A stretch of 64,000 nucleotides of DNA from Actinoplanes sp. N902-109 (GCF_000389965.1 NC_021191.1:2667501-2731500); one strand, 5' to 3'; positions 43,099 through 52,263 are shown, counted from the stretch's first letter. The notes: generated from the sequence alone by a model not told the origin. A program made the numbers and translations.

Positions 43099-45996
43099 GT
43101 GAAATCCGCCATTTTCCCCGCTCGCCGCGCCTTCAGCCTGGCCGCGGTCGCGGCGCTGACCGTGGCCCTGGCGCCGCAGGTCGCGTCCGCGGCGCCGTCC
43201 GCTGACCCGTCCGCTGACCCGTCCGCCAGCCCCGCGCTGCGGCACCAGGCCAAGCGCATGCCGAACTACGACGCCCGCGGCACCGCCACCGCCACGGGCC
43301 GCGCCAACCGGCTCGCCACCCCTGCGAACTCTGCCGCCGACCTTGCGAAACTGCACGACGAGCTGGGCGTGCAGGGCATCGTCGACATGGATCCGCGCAC
43401 CCACACCGCCCGCCGGGTCGCCCGGCTCGACGGCTTCCTCACCGGCCCGAGCGCCAAGTCCGCGGTGCAGATCGCCAAGGCCTACCTCACGGCACACCCG
43501 GAGGTGTTCGGGCTCACCGCGGCCCAGGTCGACGCGCTCAAGCTGCGCCAGGACTACGTCGACATCGCCGGCACCCACCACCTGAGCTTCCAGCAGGTCG
43601 TCGACGGGGTCGTCGTGTTCGGCAACGGGATCAAGGCGGACGTCGCCAAGGACGGCCGGCTCATCCAGGTCACCGGCTCGCCGGTCGCCGCACCCGGCGG
43701 GCTCGCCGCGGTCAGGACCAAGCTGAGCGCCGCGCAGGCCCGTGACGCCGCCGTGCGCGACACCAAGGGCAGCTCCAGGACCACCGTCGTCAAAGCCGCC
43801 AAGACCGCCGACCAGGCCACCACCTTCGCCTCGGGCGACCGGGCCAAGCTGGTCGCGTTCGCCACCACCGCCGGGCTGCGGCTGGCCTGGCAGACCTACA
43901 CCCTCGACGAGGGCTACCTGCACGTGCTGGACGCCGAGACCGGCCGGGTGCTCTACCGTCAGGACCTGGTCGTCAACGACAACGCGCCGTCCGCGCTGGC
44001 CTGGGAGAACTACCCCGGTGCCGACAAGGGCGGCAAGCAGCGGGTCAAGTCGCTCGGCAAGTGGATCGCCAAGGACGCCACCACGCTGACCGGTGGTTCC
44101 TCGCATGTGTTCCTCGACCTCAACGACAACGACGAGGCCGACGCCGGTGAGGAGGTCGCGCCGAACGCCCCGGGCAACTGGCGCTTCCCGTTCAAGGACT
44201 TCACCGCCCAGGTCGGTGCCCCCTGCGCGCCCACCCTGCAGTGCTCGTGGGACCCCAAGGTGGCCTACTCGTGGCAGGACAACGCGAAGCAGAACGCGGC
44301 GCAGCTGTTCTGGTACACCAACAACTGGCACGACCACGTCGCCGCCGCCCCGATCGGCTTCAACCGGGCGGCCGGCAGCTACGACGTGGCCGACGGCGAC
44401 CCGATCGAGGTCAACGCGGACGACGGCGCGAACACCGCCGACGGCCTGCCGGACTACTACCACACCGACAACGCCAACATGCTGCCCACGCCGGACGGCA
44501 TCCCCGGGCGCATGCAGATGTACCTGTTCCGCGACCCGACCTGGCCCGAGGACCCGTTCATCGCGGCGAACTCCGGCGACGAGGCCGACGTGGTCTACCA
44601 CGAGTACACCCACGGCCTGTCCAACCGGCTGGTCACCGACGCCGACGGCAACTCCACGCTGGTCGGCTGGCAGGGCGGCTCGATGGGCGAGGCCTGGAGC
44701 GACTGGTACGCCTTCGACTACCTGGTCTCCCAGGGCCTGCAGAAGGACACCAAGGCTCCCGGTGAGGTGCTGGTCGGCCGGTACGTCGGCGCCAACCAGA
44801 ACCTGATCCGCACCCAGCCGCTGGACTGCACCGTCGGTGCGCCCGCCGCGGCCTGCCCGGGCACCGAGACGACCGGCCCCGGCGGCTACACCTACGGCGA
44901 CTACGCCAAGATCATCGGTGGTCCGGAGGTGCACGCCGACGGTGAGATCTGGGGCGAGACGCTCTGGGACCTGCGCACCGCCATCGGTTCCAAGCTCAGC
45001 GAGTCGCTGGTGACCCGGGCGATGGAGCTGTCGCCGGCCAACCCGTCGTTCCTCGACATGCGCAACTCGATCCTGATGGCCGACAAGGTCGTCTACGGCG
45101 GCATTCACCAGGGCAAGATCTGGAAGGTGTTCGCCAACCGCGGCATGGGCTTCTTCGCCGCCGCCACCGACGGCGACGACGTCACCCCGATCGAGGACTT
45201 CTCCACCCCGCCGGCCGCGCACGTGCGCTCCACGGTGCAGGGCACGGTCACCGACTCCGGTTCGCACGCGCCGCTGGCCGGTGCCACGATCACGTTCCCG
45301 GGTCACAACTCGGGCTTCGGCGGTTCGTACGAGGCGGTCACCGACAGCGCGGGTCACTACGCGATCCCGAACGTGCTGCCGGGCACCTACCCCGAGGTGA
45401 CCGCGGCCAAGCCGGGCTACGAACAGATCGTGCGCGACCTGACCGTGCGTGGCCGCACCACCCGGGTCGACTGGGCGCTGCGCCGCGACTGGGCCGCCAC
45501 CTCCGGCGGCAGCACCGTCGTCGACGCCAACGGTGACGACTACGGCCCGATCGGCTGTGGCCCCGAGGCCGCGCTCGACACGCTGCAGAGCACCGGCTGG
45601 AGCACCGATGCCACCTACACCGGCACCGGCACGGCCATCGACCCGCGCTACATGGTGGTGCGGCTGCCGGCCGCGGTGAACGCCACGGAGATCGCGGTCA
45701 ACCCGACCGGCACCTGCGGCGACGACCCGACCTCCTCGGCGGGTGACTACCGCCTGGAGACCTCGGTCGACGGCACCACCTGGACGCTCGCGTCGCAGGG
45801 CCACTTCGGCGTGGCCAACCGGGACAAGATGAACCCGCTGACGCTGGCCGCGGGCAGCGCGACCGGCATCCGTTACCTGCGCTGGACCGTCTCCAGCACG
45901 CAGGTCGCGGAGGAGGGCGTCACCTGCCCCGACCTCTACAGCGGCTGCTACTACGTCGACACCGTCGAGATCGGCGTGTACGGCACCGCGAGCTGA
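43099..45996 (+). CDS. Secreted M36 (fungalysin-type) metalloprotease with C-terminal adhesion domains
   Basis: 965 aa exported zinc endopeptidase. A signal peptide (residues 1-32, cleavage after VASAA) leads to a short ADPSADPS repeat, an FTP/propeptide region (~90-250, LSFQQVVDGVVVFGNGIKADV) and the M36 catalytic domain (~290-700) with HEYTH at 501-505 and the third zinc ligand Glu531 in GEAWSDW. A carboxypeptidase-regulatory Ig-like domain (~712-790, GTVTDSGSHAPLAGATITF) and a discoidin/F5-8-type C domain (~805-965) follow. All catalytic residues are intact. GTG start at 43099. A 17-bp hairpin just after the stop is its terminator. Confidence 0.95.
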   Translation: MKSAIFPARRAFSLAAVAALTVALAPQVASAAPSADPSADPSASPALRHQAKRMPNYDARGTATATGRANRLATPANSAADLAKLHDELGVQGIVDMDPRTHTARRVARLDGFLTGPSAKSAVQIAKAYLTAHPEVFGLTAAQVDALKLRQDYVDIAGTHHLSFQQVVDGVVVFGNGIKADVAKDGRLIQVTGSPVAAPGGLAAVRTKLSAAQARDAAVRDTKGSSRTTVVKAAKTADQATTFASGDRAKLVAFATTAGLRLAWQTYTLDEGYLHVLDAETGRVLYRQDLVVNDNAPSALAWENYPGADKGGKQRVKSLGKWIAKDATTLTGGSSHVFLDLNDNDEADAGEEVAPNAPGNWRFPFKDFTAQVGAPCAPTLQCSWDPKVAYSWQDNAKQNAAQLFWYTNNWHDHVAAAPIGFNRAAGSYDVADGDPIEVNADDGANTADGLPDYYHTDNANMLPTPDGIPGRMQMYLFRDPTWPEDPFIAANSGDEADVVYHEYTHGLSNRLVTDADGNSTLVGWQGGSMGEAWSDWYAFDYLVSQGLQKDTKAPGEVLVGRYVGANQNLIRTQPLDCTVGAPAAACPGTETTGPGGYTYGDYAKIIGGPEVHADGEIWGETLWDLRTAIGSKLSESLVTRAMELSPANPSFLDMRNSILMADKVVYGGIHQGKIWKVFANRGMGFFAAATDGDDVTPIEDFSTPPAAHVRSTVQGTVTDSGSHAPLAGATITFPGHNSGFGGSYEAVTDSAGHYAIPNVLPGTYPEVTAAKPGYEQIVRDLTVRGRTTRVDWALRRDWAATSGGSTVVDANGDDYGPIGCGPEAALDTLQSTGWSTDATYTGTGTAIDPRYMVVRLPAAVNATEIAVNPTGTCGDDPTSSAGDYRLETSVDGTTWTLASQGHFGVANRDKMNPLTLAAGSATGIRYLRWTVSSTQVAEEGVTCPDLYSGCYYVDTVEIGVYGTAS

Positions 45997-46006
45997 TCGA
46001 AGAAAT

Positions 46007-46057
46007 GGCTGCCGCCTGCCTCACGTGTGCAACGTCGCGTTGAGGTGGGCGGCAGCC
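46007..46057 (+). terminator. Hairpin after the M36 protease, embedded in the 3' end of the M14 gene
   Basis: Arms 46007-46023 and 46041-46057 pair over 17 bp (two G-T pairs) with a 17-nt loop. It starts 11 bp after the protease stop, and most of it is also coding sequence for the last 12 codons of the convergent carboxypeptidase gene. Confidence 0.65.
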
Positions 46058-47415
46058 GCGATCGTGGCGGCATACTGCACCCCCACCAACCGGCGGATCT
46101 CGATCGGCTCCAACTCGCCGTTCGCGGCGTCCTCGGCCAGCCACTGCTCGTAGCGCGCGGTGACCTCCCGCAGGGCGGTGCGCACAGGTTCGCGTACATT
46201 GCCGACCGCTGCCTCACCGCGCAGCGCCCGCAGCAGGATCCCGCCGTAACGCAACCGCCACTCGTGCACGTGCGAGGTCAGCGAGGTGGCCTCGGCCACC
46301 GAGGCCGGCCGGTCGGACTCCGGGCGCGCGGCCCGCTTGTGCCGCGACCCGGCCGCGTCGCGCACCAGCGTCGCGAAGAACCGGGTGGCCCGCCACAACG
46401 GCGACTCCGGCGCGAGCAGTGTGCCCTGTACGGCCGCGACCGACCGGTTCAGCAGCTCGGCGAGCTCGGCCAGGCCGTCCGCGTCGGCCGCGAGCGCCTC
46501 CCGGTAGGTCACCCCGGCCGGCGCGGTGTCCGAGGAGCGCGGGTCGAGCCAGTACGGCAACTCGCTGACCAGCATCAACGCGCCCCACCGATCGGCGTAC
46601 CAGGTGGTGCTGCCGCCGCCCTCGAACCACGGCTCCCCGTCGGCAATCGTGCGTTCGTACACCTTCTCCAGCGGGGTGGCCTCGTAGATGGCCTCGTCGA
46701 GCAGCGTCAGGCCGGCGGCCTCGGGCTCGCCGTGGTCCAGCGGGATCCCGAGCTGCCGCGGCACCGCCTTGAGCACCGGGTGCAGCGCCGGCTCGGGCCG
46801 GTTGAGCCAGTAGTACGCCCCGCCCAGCTCGCTGTTGTGCAACGAGGCCACCAGCGCCGGCCGGTGCTCGTCGATCAGCCGCATCAACGCCTGGGTCTCC
46901 GGCATCGGTGCGTCGAAGTACGCGGTGCCGTGGTTGATCGGGAAGTTCCACTCCACCTGGTCGGCGCCCGCGGGCCGGTAGAAGTGCCGCGCGTAGTGCG
47001 CCCGGGTGAACGGCCCCCGCAGCCATCCCTCGTTGAGCCGCAACCCGTCCGGGTCGGCGCAGTCCACGATCCGCCACCGGTGTCCCAGCCGCTCCCGCAG
47101 CCCTGGGTCCACGCACAGCCGCTCGGCCAGGTGCAACGCGGTCAGCCCGCCGATCGGCTCGTTCGGGTGTGGCAACCCGAAGGCCAACGCTTCCGGTACG
47201 GACGCTGGTCCGCCTGCATGCGGTTCCACGGTGAGGCACCACAGCGGGTCGCCCTGGCGCGACGAGCCGCAGCGCCGCAGCGAGGCCACCTCCGGATGGC
47301 GCGCCGCGATGTCCCGCAACCCGGCATGCAACTCGTCCACCCCGGCGAAGTGGTCGTACCCGGGCACGGTGCCCAGCTCGGTGAGCAACCACGGCGGCAG
47401 GCTGAAGTCGGTCAT
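46021..47415 (-). CDS. M14-family zinc carboxypeptidase-like protein
   Basis: 464 aa, cytosolic (no signal peptide). Zinc-site elements are HPNEPIGG (His and Glu ligands) and SLHNSELGG (later His). RIVDCADPDGLRLNEGWL and HFYRPAGADQVEWNFP are typical of M14 subgroups acting on peptidoglycan peptides or amino-acid conjugates. The C-terminal ~130 residues are helical with no assignment. ATG 47415. Faces the M36 protease tail to tail with 24 bp between stops. Confidence 0.82.
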   Translation of the reverse strand: MTDFSLPPWLLTELGTVPGYDHFAGVDELHAGLRDIAARHPEVASLRRCGSSRQGDPLWCLTVEPHAGGPASVPEALAFGLPHPNEPIGGLTALHLAERLCVDPGLRERLGHRWRIVDCADPDGLRLNEGWLRGPFTRAHYARHFYRPAGADQVEWNFPINHGTAYFDAPMPETQALMRLIDEHRPALVASLHNSELGGAYYWLNRPEPALHPVLKAVPRQLGIPLDHGEPEAAGLTLLDEAIYEATPLEKVYERTIADGEPWFEGGGSTTWYADRWGALMLVSELPYWLDPRSSDTAPAGVTYREALAADADGLAELAELLNRSVAAVQGTLLAPESPLWRATRFFATLVRDAAGSRHKRAARPESDRPASVAEATSLTSHVHEWRLRYGGILLRALRGEAAVGNVREPVRTALREVTARYEQWLAEDAANGELEPIEIRRLVGVQYAATIAAAAHLNATLHT

Positions 47416-47487
47416 GTCCGCATCCTGTCATCCGGCCGATCCGAAACCGTTTGCGTGATCGTCCCGGCCGGCAGCAAGCTGTCGCCC

Positions 47488-48033
47488 ATGAAACCGGTTC
47501 TTGCGCCGCCGGAAGCCATCGCTGTGGGGGAGCTGGTCCTCAAGCGGTGGGACTGGGAGTGGCTTGATGCGACCACCGCCGCCGTCCGCGACTCGCTGCC
47601 CGAGCTCAGCCCGTTCCTGGGCTGGGCCACCGACGGGTACGACCGCGAGGCAGCCGCCGACTACACCCAGCGGTCGGTGGACGGCTGGGCGGCGGGAGAG
47701 GAGTTCAACTACGTCATCCTGACCGCAGATGCCGAGGTGGCGGGATCTATAGGGTTGATGACGCGGCTGGGGCCCGGCGTGCTGGAGATCGGCTACTGGA
47801 CCCGTACGAGATTCGCGGGCCGGGGTTTCATGACGGCCGCGGTGCGGGCGCTCACCGACGTGGCGCTCGGCCTGCCCGGCATCGAGCGGGTGGCCATCCG
47901 GTACGACGCGGCCAACGCGGCGTCGGCGCGGGTGGCGGCGAAGGCGGGCTTCGTCGAGGTCGAGCGGCACCGCCGCGAGCCCACCGCACCGGCCGAGACC
48001 GAGATCAGCGTGCTGAGCGAGCGCCGGGCGTAG
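47488..48033 (+). CDS. GNAT-family acetyltransferase (RimJ/RimL-like)
   Basis: 181 aa. LKRWDWEWLDATTAAVRDSLPELSPF at the N-terminus and IGYWTRTRFAGRGFMTAAVRAL (motif A, R-x-x-G-x-G/A) identify an N-acetyltransferase of the ribosomal-protein or antibiotic type; ASARVAAKAGF is motif B. ATG 47488 was chosen; the frame is open far upstream but that DNA is antisense to the M14 gene. The last 29 bp overlap the convergent FNT gene. Confidence 0.88.
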   Translation: MKPVLAPPEAIAVGELVLKRWDWEWLDATTAAVRDSLPELSPFLGWATDGYDREAAADYTQRSVDGWAAGEEFNYVILTADAEVAGSIGLMTRLGPGVLEIGYWTRTRFAGRGFMTAAVRALTDVALGLPGIERVAIRYDAANAASARVAAKAGFVEVERHRREPTAPAETEISVLSERRA

Positions 48034-48835
48034 GTGCCTCGTCGGGCCGCTCGCCACGCAGGTACATGTACCAGTACGACGTGGCGACGAAGACCACCGC
48101 ACCGACCAGGTTGCCGAGGAACGCGAACACCCAGTTCTTCAGGGTGTCGTCCCAGCCGATCCCCGGCACCTTGGCGAAGATCGCCGCGGGCAGGAAGAAC
48201 ATGTTGGCCACCACGTGGTCGAAGCCCATCGCGACGAACGCCATGATCGGGAAGAAGACGCCGAGGATCTTGCCCGAGACCGAGTCGGCGGCCAGCGCGA
48301 TCCACACCGCCAGGCACACCAGCCAGTTGCAGCCGACCGCGCGCAGGAAGATCTGCCAGTCGGTCTCGTGCAGGGCCTTGGCACCGGCGATGGCCGCGAG
48401 CCGGTCGAACGTGATCGTGCCGCTGTGCCCGATCACCCCGGTCTGCACGGCGAGGAAGTACGCGACGAACAACGACCCGAGCAGGTTGCCGATCAACACG
48501 AGCACCAGGTTCTTGGCCAGCGCACCCGCCGACACCCGGCCCTGCAGGGCGCTGATCGGCACCAGCATCATGTTGCCGGTGAGCAGGTGCGATCCGGCGA
48601 TCACGACGAGCACCAGGCCGAGCGCGAAGGTGGCACCGGTGAACAGGGTCGGCAGCCCGCCCCACAGCTTCGGGTCCAGCCCGGCCGACACGGTGATGGC
48701 GACCAGCCCGCCGAACGCGATGTAGGCACCGGCGAGGAACGAGCCCACCAGCAGCTTGTCCCAGCGCACCGCGGCCTTCGCCACGCCGCTCTCCACCGCG
48801 GCGCGGGCGATCTCCCCGGGCTCCTTGACGGCCAT
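48005..48835 (-). CDS. Formate/nitrite transporter (FNT) family channel
   Basis: 276 aa, six hydrophobic segments. Family landmarks are GGLVAITVSAGL, LTGNMM, NWLVCLAVW and GFDHVVANMFF, which holds the conserved pore His. FNT pentamers pass formate, nitrite or hydrosulfide; the substrate cannot be told from sequence. ATG 48835. The 210 bp upstream to the lipoprotein gene contains only ordinary promoter-like DNA. Confidence 0.93.
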   Translation of the reverse strand: MAVKEPGEIARAAVESGVAKAAVRWDKLLVGSFLAGAYIAFGGLVAITVSAGLDPKLWGGLPTLFTGATFALGLVLVVIAGSHLLTGNMMLVPISALQGRVSAGALAKNLVLVLIGNLLGSLFVAYFLAVQTGVIGHSGTITFDRLAAIAGAKALHETDWQIFLRAVGCNWLVCLAVWIALAADSVSGKILGVFFPIMAFVAMGFDHVVANMFFLPAAIFAKVPGIGWDDTLKNWVFAFLGNLVGAVVFVATSYWYMYLRGERPDEAPTPGARSAR

Positions 48836-49045
48836 CGTGGTCTCCTGTCTGCCGGGTGCCGGACGCGCATACCCGCCATCAAAAGACCTACTCCTCGGCT
48901 GTCCCGGGCGCCGCGTTTTGTCCGATGATCACCGCGCGGCCCGGCGGTCCGCGTACCATCACCGCAGCGTAACGGGGCAGCGGGAGCAGGCATCGGTCCT
49001 CTACGATCTCGCGGACCTGTTTCTGTACCCTGGAGAAGACACTTC

Positions 49046-49912
49046 ATGAGAAACCGACGGTTCGCCGCCGTTCTCGTCCCCTTGCTCGCCATCGCGCTCA
49101 CCGCCGGCTGCGCGGGGGAGGCCGGCAGCTCCGGCACCGCGGCCAAGGACAAGCCCGCCGACCCGAAGGCGGCGCTCGCCGCCTCCACCCAGCAGCTCAA
49201 GGCCGGCAACTACACGTTCAAGGCCACCATCCCCGGCGGCACCGTCGCCGACGGCGTGGTGCACCTGCCCAGCCGCTCGGCCGCGCTGAACACCACGGCC
49301 ACGGTCGACGGCAGCGAGGCCAAGATCCAGATGCTCGTCGTGGAGCCGGACCGCTACACCAAGATGAAGATCGACCTGGGTGACAACAAGGACCTCAAGG
49401 ACATCCAGGAGTACGCCCAGAGCGACGACCCCACCATGCGCAAGCTGGCCGAACAGTTCTCCGCACTGTTCGACATGTTCAGCGGCAAGTACTGGATGCG
49501 CGTGGACACCAGCAAGGTGACGAGCAAGGAACTCCAGCTCGGGCTGGACAACCCGGACCTGACCGGCGCCGGCGCGATCCTGTCGCACGCCACCACGGCG
49601 CAGCAGAACGGCTCGGTCATCACCGGCACAGTGGATGCGTCCCAGGCCGACAGCGCCTCCCAGCTGCTCAGCAGCTCGCTGTTCGAGGGTGCTGACGTCA
49701 CGGCCCTGCCGTACGAGGCCACGCTGGACGACCAGGGCCGGCTGAGCAAGCTGGTGCTCGACGTGCCCAAGACCAAGGACACCGTGGCCGGCGAGTACAC
49801 CCTCACCGTCGCCGACTACGGCTCGGCCACCGCGCAGGCGGCCCCGCCGAAGTCGGAGACCAAGGAGGCCACCGACCAGATGTACGACATGATGAACAAG
49901 TACTCGAAGTAG
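49046..49912 (+). CDS. LppX/LprAFG-like lipoprotein
   Basis: 288 aa. The signal peptide ends in lipobox LTAGC, followed by a Ser/Gly/Ala tether and a beta-rich domain (AASTQQLKAGNYTFKATIPG, RYTKMKIDL, KYWMRVDTSKV, GVVHLPSRSAALN). Such lipoproteins of actinobacteria bind lipids or act at the membrane surface. ATG at 49046 follows GGAGAAG. The gene ends just before a strong hairpin. Confidence 0.85.
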   Translation: MRNRRFAAVLVPLLAIALTAGCAGEAGSSGTAAKDKPADPKAALAASTQQLKAGNYTFKATIPGGTVADGVVHLPSRSAALNTTATVDGSEAKIQMLVVEPDRYTKMKIDLGDNKDLKDIQEYAQSDDPTMRKLAEQFSALFDMFSGKYWMRVDTSKVTSKELQLGLDNPDLTGAGAILSHATTAQQNGSVITGTVDASQADSASQLLSSSLFEGADVTALPYEATLDDQGRLSKLVLDVPKTKDTVAGEYTLTVADYGSATAQAAPPKSETKEATDQMYDMMNKYSK

Positions 49913-49923
49913 CGTGCCGAACC

Positions 49924-49960
49924 GGCCGCCACCAACCCCGGCGCGGGGGCGGTGGCGGCC
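49924..49960. terminator. Hairpin terminator between lipoprotein and DUF5988 genes
   Basis: GGCCGCCACC (49924-49933) pairs perfectly with GGTGGCGGCC (49951-49960); inside the loop CCCCG and CGGGG form a further 5-bp stem. It lies between convergent stops at 49912 and 49973. Confidence 0.8.
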
Positions 49961-49972
49961 TCTTCACGTCCG

Positions 49973-50182
49973 CTACTCGGCGATGAACGTGCGGGTGTGC
50001 CAGGCGAGCACCGGCAGATCCTCACCGTTGAGGTTGACGAACTCGCCGCCGTGCTGGAAATGCTCGTAGCCGGACTCGAACTGGCACTTGAAGTTGTGCT
50101 CCAGGGAGTCGACCACCTGCAAGCGTTTGTCGTTGGGGAAGTGGCCGGGGCCACCGGACAAGAAGACCTTGATCGCTTCCAT
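49973..50182 (-). CDS. DUF5988-family small protein
   Basis: 69 aa: MEAIKVFLSGGPGHFPNDK, then a basic/aromatic core (GYEHFQHGGEFVN) and the typical ending LPVLAWHTRTFIAE. Proteins of this family are short, function unknown, and often neighbour PKS or NRPS clusters in actinobacteria. ATG 50182 follows GGAGGA. The frame stays open upstream through the 43-44-bp repeats, but their period is not a multiple of three, so that part is not considered coding. Confidence 0.85.
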   Translation of the reverse strand: MEAIKVFLSGGPGHFPNDKRLQVVDSLEHNFKCQFESGYEHFQHGGEFVNLNGEDLPVLAWHTRTFIAE

Positions 50183-50224
50183 GACGTCCTCCGGATTGGC
50201 TCGTGCGTACCTGCGTGCGCGGGC

Positions 50225-50375
50225 GCCTGCGTTGCCGCTTGCCGGCGCTTCTTGTTCACCGGCAATTGCCTGCTCTGCCGCATTGCCGGCGCATTTCCTC
50301 CGCCGGTGATTGCCTGCGTTGCCACTCGCCGGCAGCTTTCCTCGCCGTCGCTGTGCCTGCGTCCCGGGCCGCCGG
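50225..50375. repeat. Tandem repeat, period 43-44 bp, upstream of the DUF5988 gene
   Basis: Units begin with GCCTGC at 50225, 50268, 50312 and (partial) 50355, each followed by TTGCC, then GCCGGC or GCCGG and a short T/C tract. The spacing (43, 44, 43 bp) is about four helical turns. Each unit contains a short GCCGGC palindrome. An iteron-like protein-binding array is possible. Confidence 0.6.
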
Positions 50376-50494
50376 CCGGCCCGGCGCAGGCCTTGAGGAT
50401 GCCGGGCCCCGCATCCCTGCCCGGTCCCGCAACCGGGACAGGGCTTCCGCGACGGATAGCAGATTAGCGTCGGGTGTGGGAGGTCACCGGACAC

Positions 50495-50523
50495 GTTCAA
50501 CTGTCGACCGGAACCGGTTGAAC
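50495..50523. promoter_or_regulatory. StrR-type palindrome
   Basis: GTTCAACTG-N11-CGGTTGAAC matches the architecture of the StrR operator (GTTCGActG-N11-CagTcGAAC) with the same arm length and spacer. It lies 480 bp upstream of the StrR-like gene and 313 bp upstream of the divergent DUF5988 gene. The rest of 50376-51002 (about 630 bp) holds no gene I can support. Confidence 0.65.
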
Positions 50524-51002
50524 GGATCCGTCTTGCCGGTGTTTGCGGCGGGCCGCCCGGGGGTATTTGCATTTACCCGGCACCGGCGAATGCCGCCAAG
50601 GTAGGCCAGCCGGACAATTCCGGCGGTAGCATTCTCGGCCTAAGGCTCGAATGTGATGGCCAGGGATGAGTCGGACCATCGGTGCAACCCGCCTTTACCA
50701 CGCGGACCGCTGTGCATTTGTTTTCACCGTCAATTACCGGTCCGGGCCTGCGCGGATATGTCCCGGCTGCCCCTGCGGCTGTCCGGCGAGGGAATTCCGT
50801 GCAAACTTCCAGCGCCTCCGAAAACCGCACTCGCAAAGCGGCTGTTGACCATGCCGGAGATCGATTGATAACGTCCCGACCAGGGCATCCTGGTGACCGG
50901 ATGGCACAACGAAAGCCCCTGACGCGTACCTCTGTTCGCGCCGGAACCATCAGGAAACGTCGAATTCACATTGCCGCAAGACAGTGTCGGGGGTCCATTC
51001 GA

Positions 51003-52118
51003 ATGTCCAGGGGCAGCGTCATCTCAGCGCCGCGCAAGGAGTCGCGCGCCGATGCCCATCAGTTCACCTGGGACGCGGAGAACGCGCCGGTCGAGTGCGT
51101 ACCGGTCCGCGTCTTGCGCCCAGCCGACTCACCCCGGTTGACCGGTGCCGATGCCCAGCATGTTCAGCTGCTGGCCACCACCGACGGGGTGTTGCCGCCG
51201 ATCGTCGTGCACCGCTGCACCATGCGGGTCATCGACGGCATGCACAGGCTGCATGCTGCATCAATGCGGGGTCACGAGCACATCGACGTCCGCTACTTCG
51301 ACGGCTCCGAAGAGGACGCCTTCGCGCTCGGCGTCCAGCTCAACGTGGGGCACGGCCTGCCGCTCACCCGGGCCGACCGCACCGCAGCCGCCAGGCGCAT
51401 CATCGCCGAGCACGCCACCTGGTCCGACCGGCTGATCGCCGCGGTGTCCGGGCTGTCCGCCGGCACCATCCGCAGCCTGCGCCGCAGCTGCGAAGGCACC
51501 GGCACCGCCGCCGCCCGGATCGGCCGGGACGGGCGGCTGCGCCCGACCGACGCGGCCGCCGGCCGGCTCGCCGCCAGCCGGGTGCTGATGGAGAACCCCA
51601 GCGCCTCGCTGCGGCAGATCGCCCGGATCGCCGGCGTCTCCCTGGGCACCGCCCGCGACGTGCGCGAACGCATGCAGAACGGCGAGGACCCGCTGCCGCC
51701 GATGCAACGCTCGGCCAAGAGCCTCCCGGTCGCCGCACCCGGCGACGACGCCACCGGCAGCGGGCCGGCGGACCCGCCACCGACCAGCACGGACCGCCTC
51801 ACCCCGCGATCGATCACCGCGCCGCGGCAAACCACCACCACCACCACCGCCACCGACGACGCCGACGACCAGATCCCCGAGGTGCCCGAGATCCTCGACA
51901 TCCTGGTCCGCGACCCGTCGCTGCGCTTCACCGAATCCGGCCGTCGGCTGCTGCGCTGGCTGGCCACGCTCAGCTCGACGCTGCCCACCTGGGACAAGGT
52001 GGCCCCGACCGTACCGTCCCATTCGGCGTACATGGTGGCCGATCTCGCTCGCAAATGCGCCGCCGAATGGTGGAACTTCGCCAACGAGTTGTCCAAGGCC
52101 ACCGATATCGTCGCCTGA
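51003..52118 (+). CDS. StrR/NovG-like pathway-specific transcriptional activator
   Basis: 371 aa DNA-binding activator with a ParB-like N-terminal domain (VRVLRPADSPRLTG, VIDGMHRLHAASMRGHEHID, DVRYFDGSEEDAFALGVQLN), GLPLTRADRTAAA and a central helix-turn-helix (ENPSASLRQIARIAGVSLGTARDV). The shared tract IGRDGR-RP is distinctive of StrR-type activators of antibiotic clusters. The C-terminal linker is Thr-rich, then a helical domain. The ATG at 51003 was chosen because the ParB domain starts ~25 residues later; ATG 50901 in the same frame is possible. It probably activates the plus-strand PKS cluster. Confidence 0.92.
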   Translation: MSRGSVISAPRKESRADAHQFTWDAENAPVECVPVRVLRPADSPRLTGADAQHVQLLATTDGVLPPIVVHRCTMRVIDGMHRLHAASMRGHEHIDVRYFDGSEEDAFALGVQLNVGHGLPLTRADRTAAARRIIAEHATWSDRLIAAVSGLSAGTIRSLRRSCEGTGTAAARIGRDGRLRPTDAAAGRLAASRVLMENPSASLRQIARIAGVSLGTARDVRERMQNGEDPLPPMQRSAKSLPVAAPGDDATGSGPADPPPTSTDRLTPRSITAPRQTTTTTTATDDADDQIPEVPEILDILVRDPSLRFTESGRRLLRWLATLSSTLPTWDKVAPTVPSHSAYMVADLARKCAAEWWNFANELSKATDIVA

Positions 52119-52240
52119 CCCTTTCCCGGCACGAATTCGGCTTTTCCGCGGTGTCACTTCAGCGCACGCTTGGCGGTCGGGGGTTACCCACCGGCCAGGC
52201 GTGCGCTTTGTTTTTCGGCTGCCCCGGACCCCGCGGCGCG

Positions 52241-52263
52241 CGGTTGAACGGCCCCGGTTGAAC
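52241..52263 (+). promoter_or_regulatory. Two direct StrR-like half-sites CGGTTGAAC
   Basis: CGGTTGAAC at 52241-52249 and 52255-52263 (14-bp period) repeats the right arm of the palindrome at 50495-50523, upstream of the O-methyltransferase. No left arm lies at the 11-bp distance. Possible low-affinity activator site. Confidence 0.4.

Noticed and set aside
43039..45804. 921-residue minus-strand frame
   Set aside because: Shadow of the M36 protease, whose signal peptide, HEYTH and GEAWSD are unambiguous on the plus strand.
46027..47487. N-terminal extension of the GNAT frame
   Set aside because: This part of the frame is antisense to the M14 gene and reads as Arg/Gly/Pro-rich noise; the real gene starts at 47488.
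50183..50572. N-terminal extension of DUF5988 to ~199 aa
   Set aside because: It would run through the 43-44-bp repeat, whose period shifts frame, and ATG 50182 has an excellent ribosome site and matches the family length.
50682..51002. Upstream extension of the StrR-like protein
   Set aside because: About 107 extra residues without similarity to the family; ATG 51003 or 50901 better fit StrR-type N-termini.
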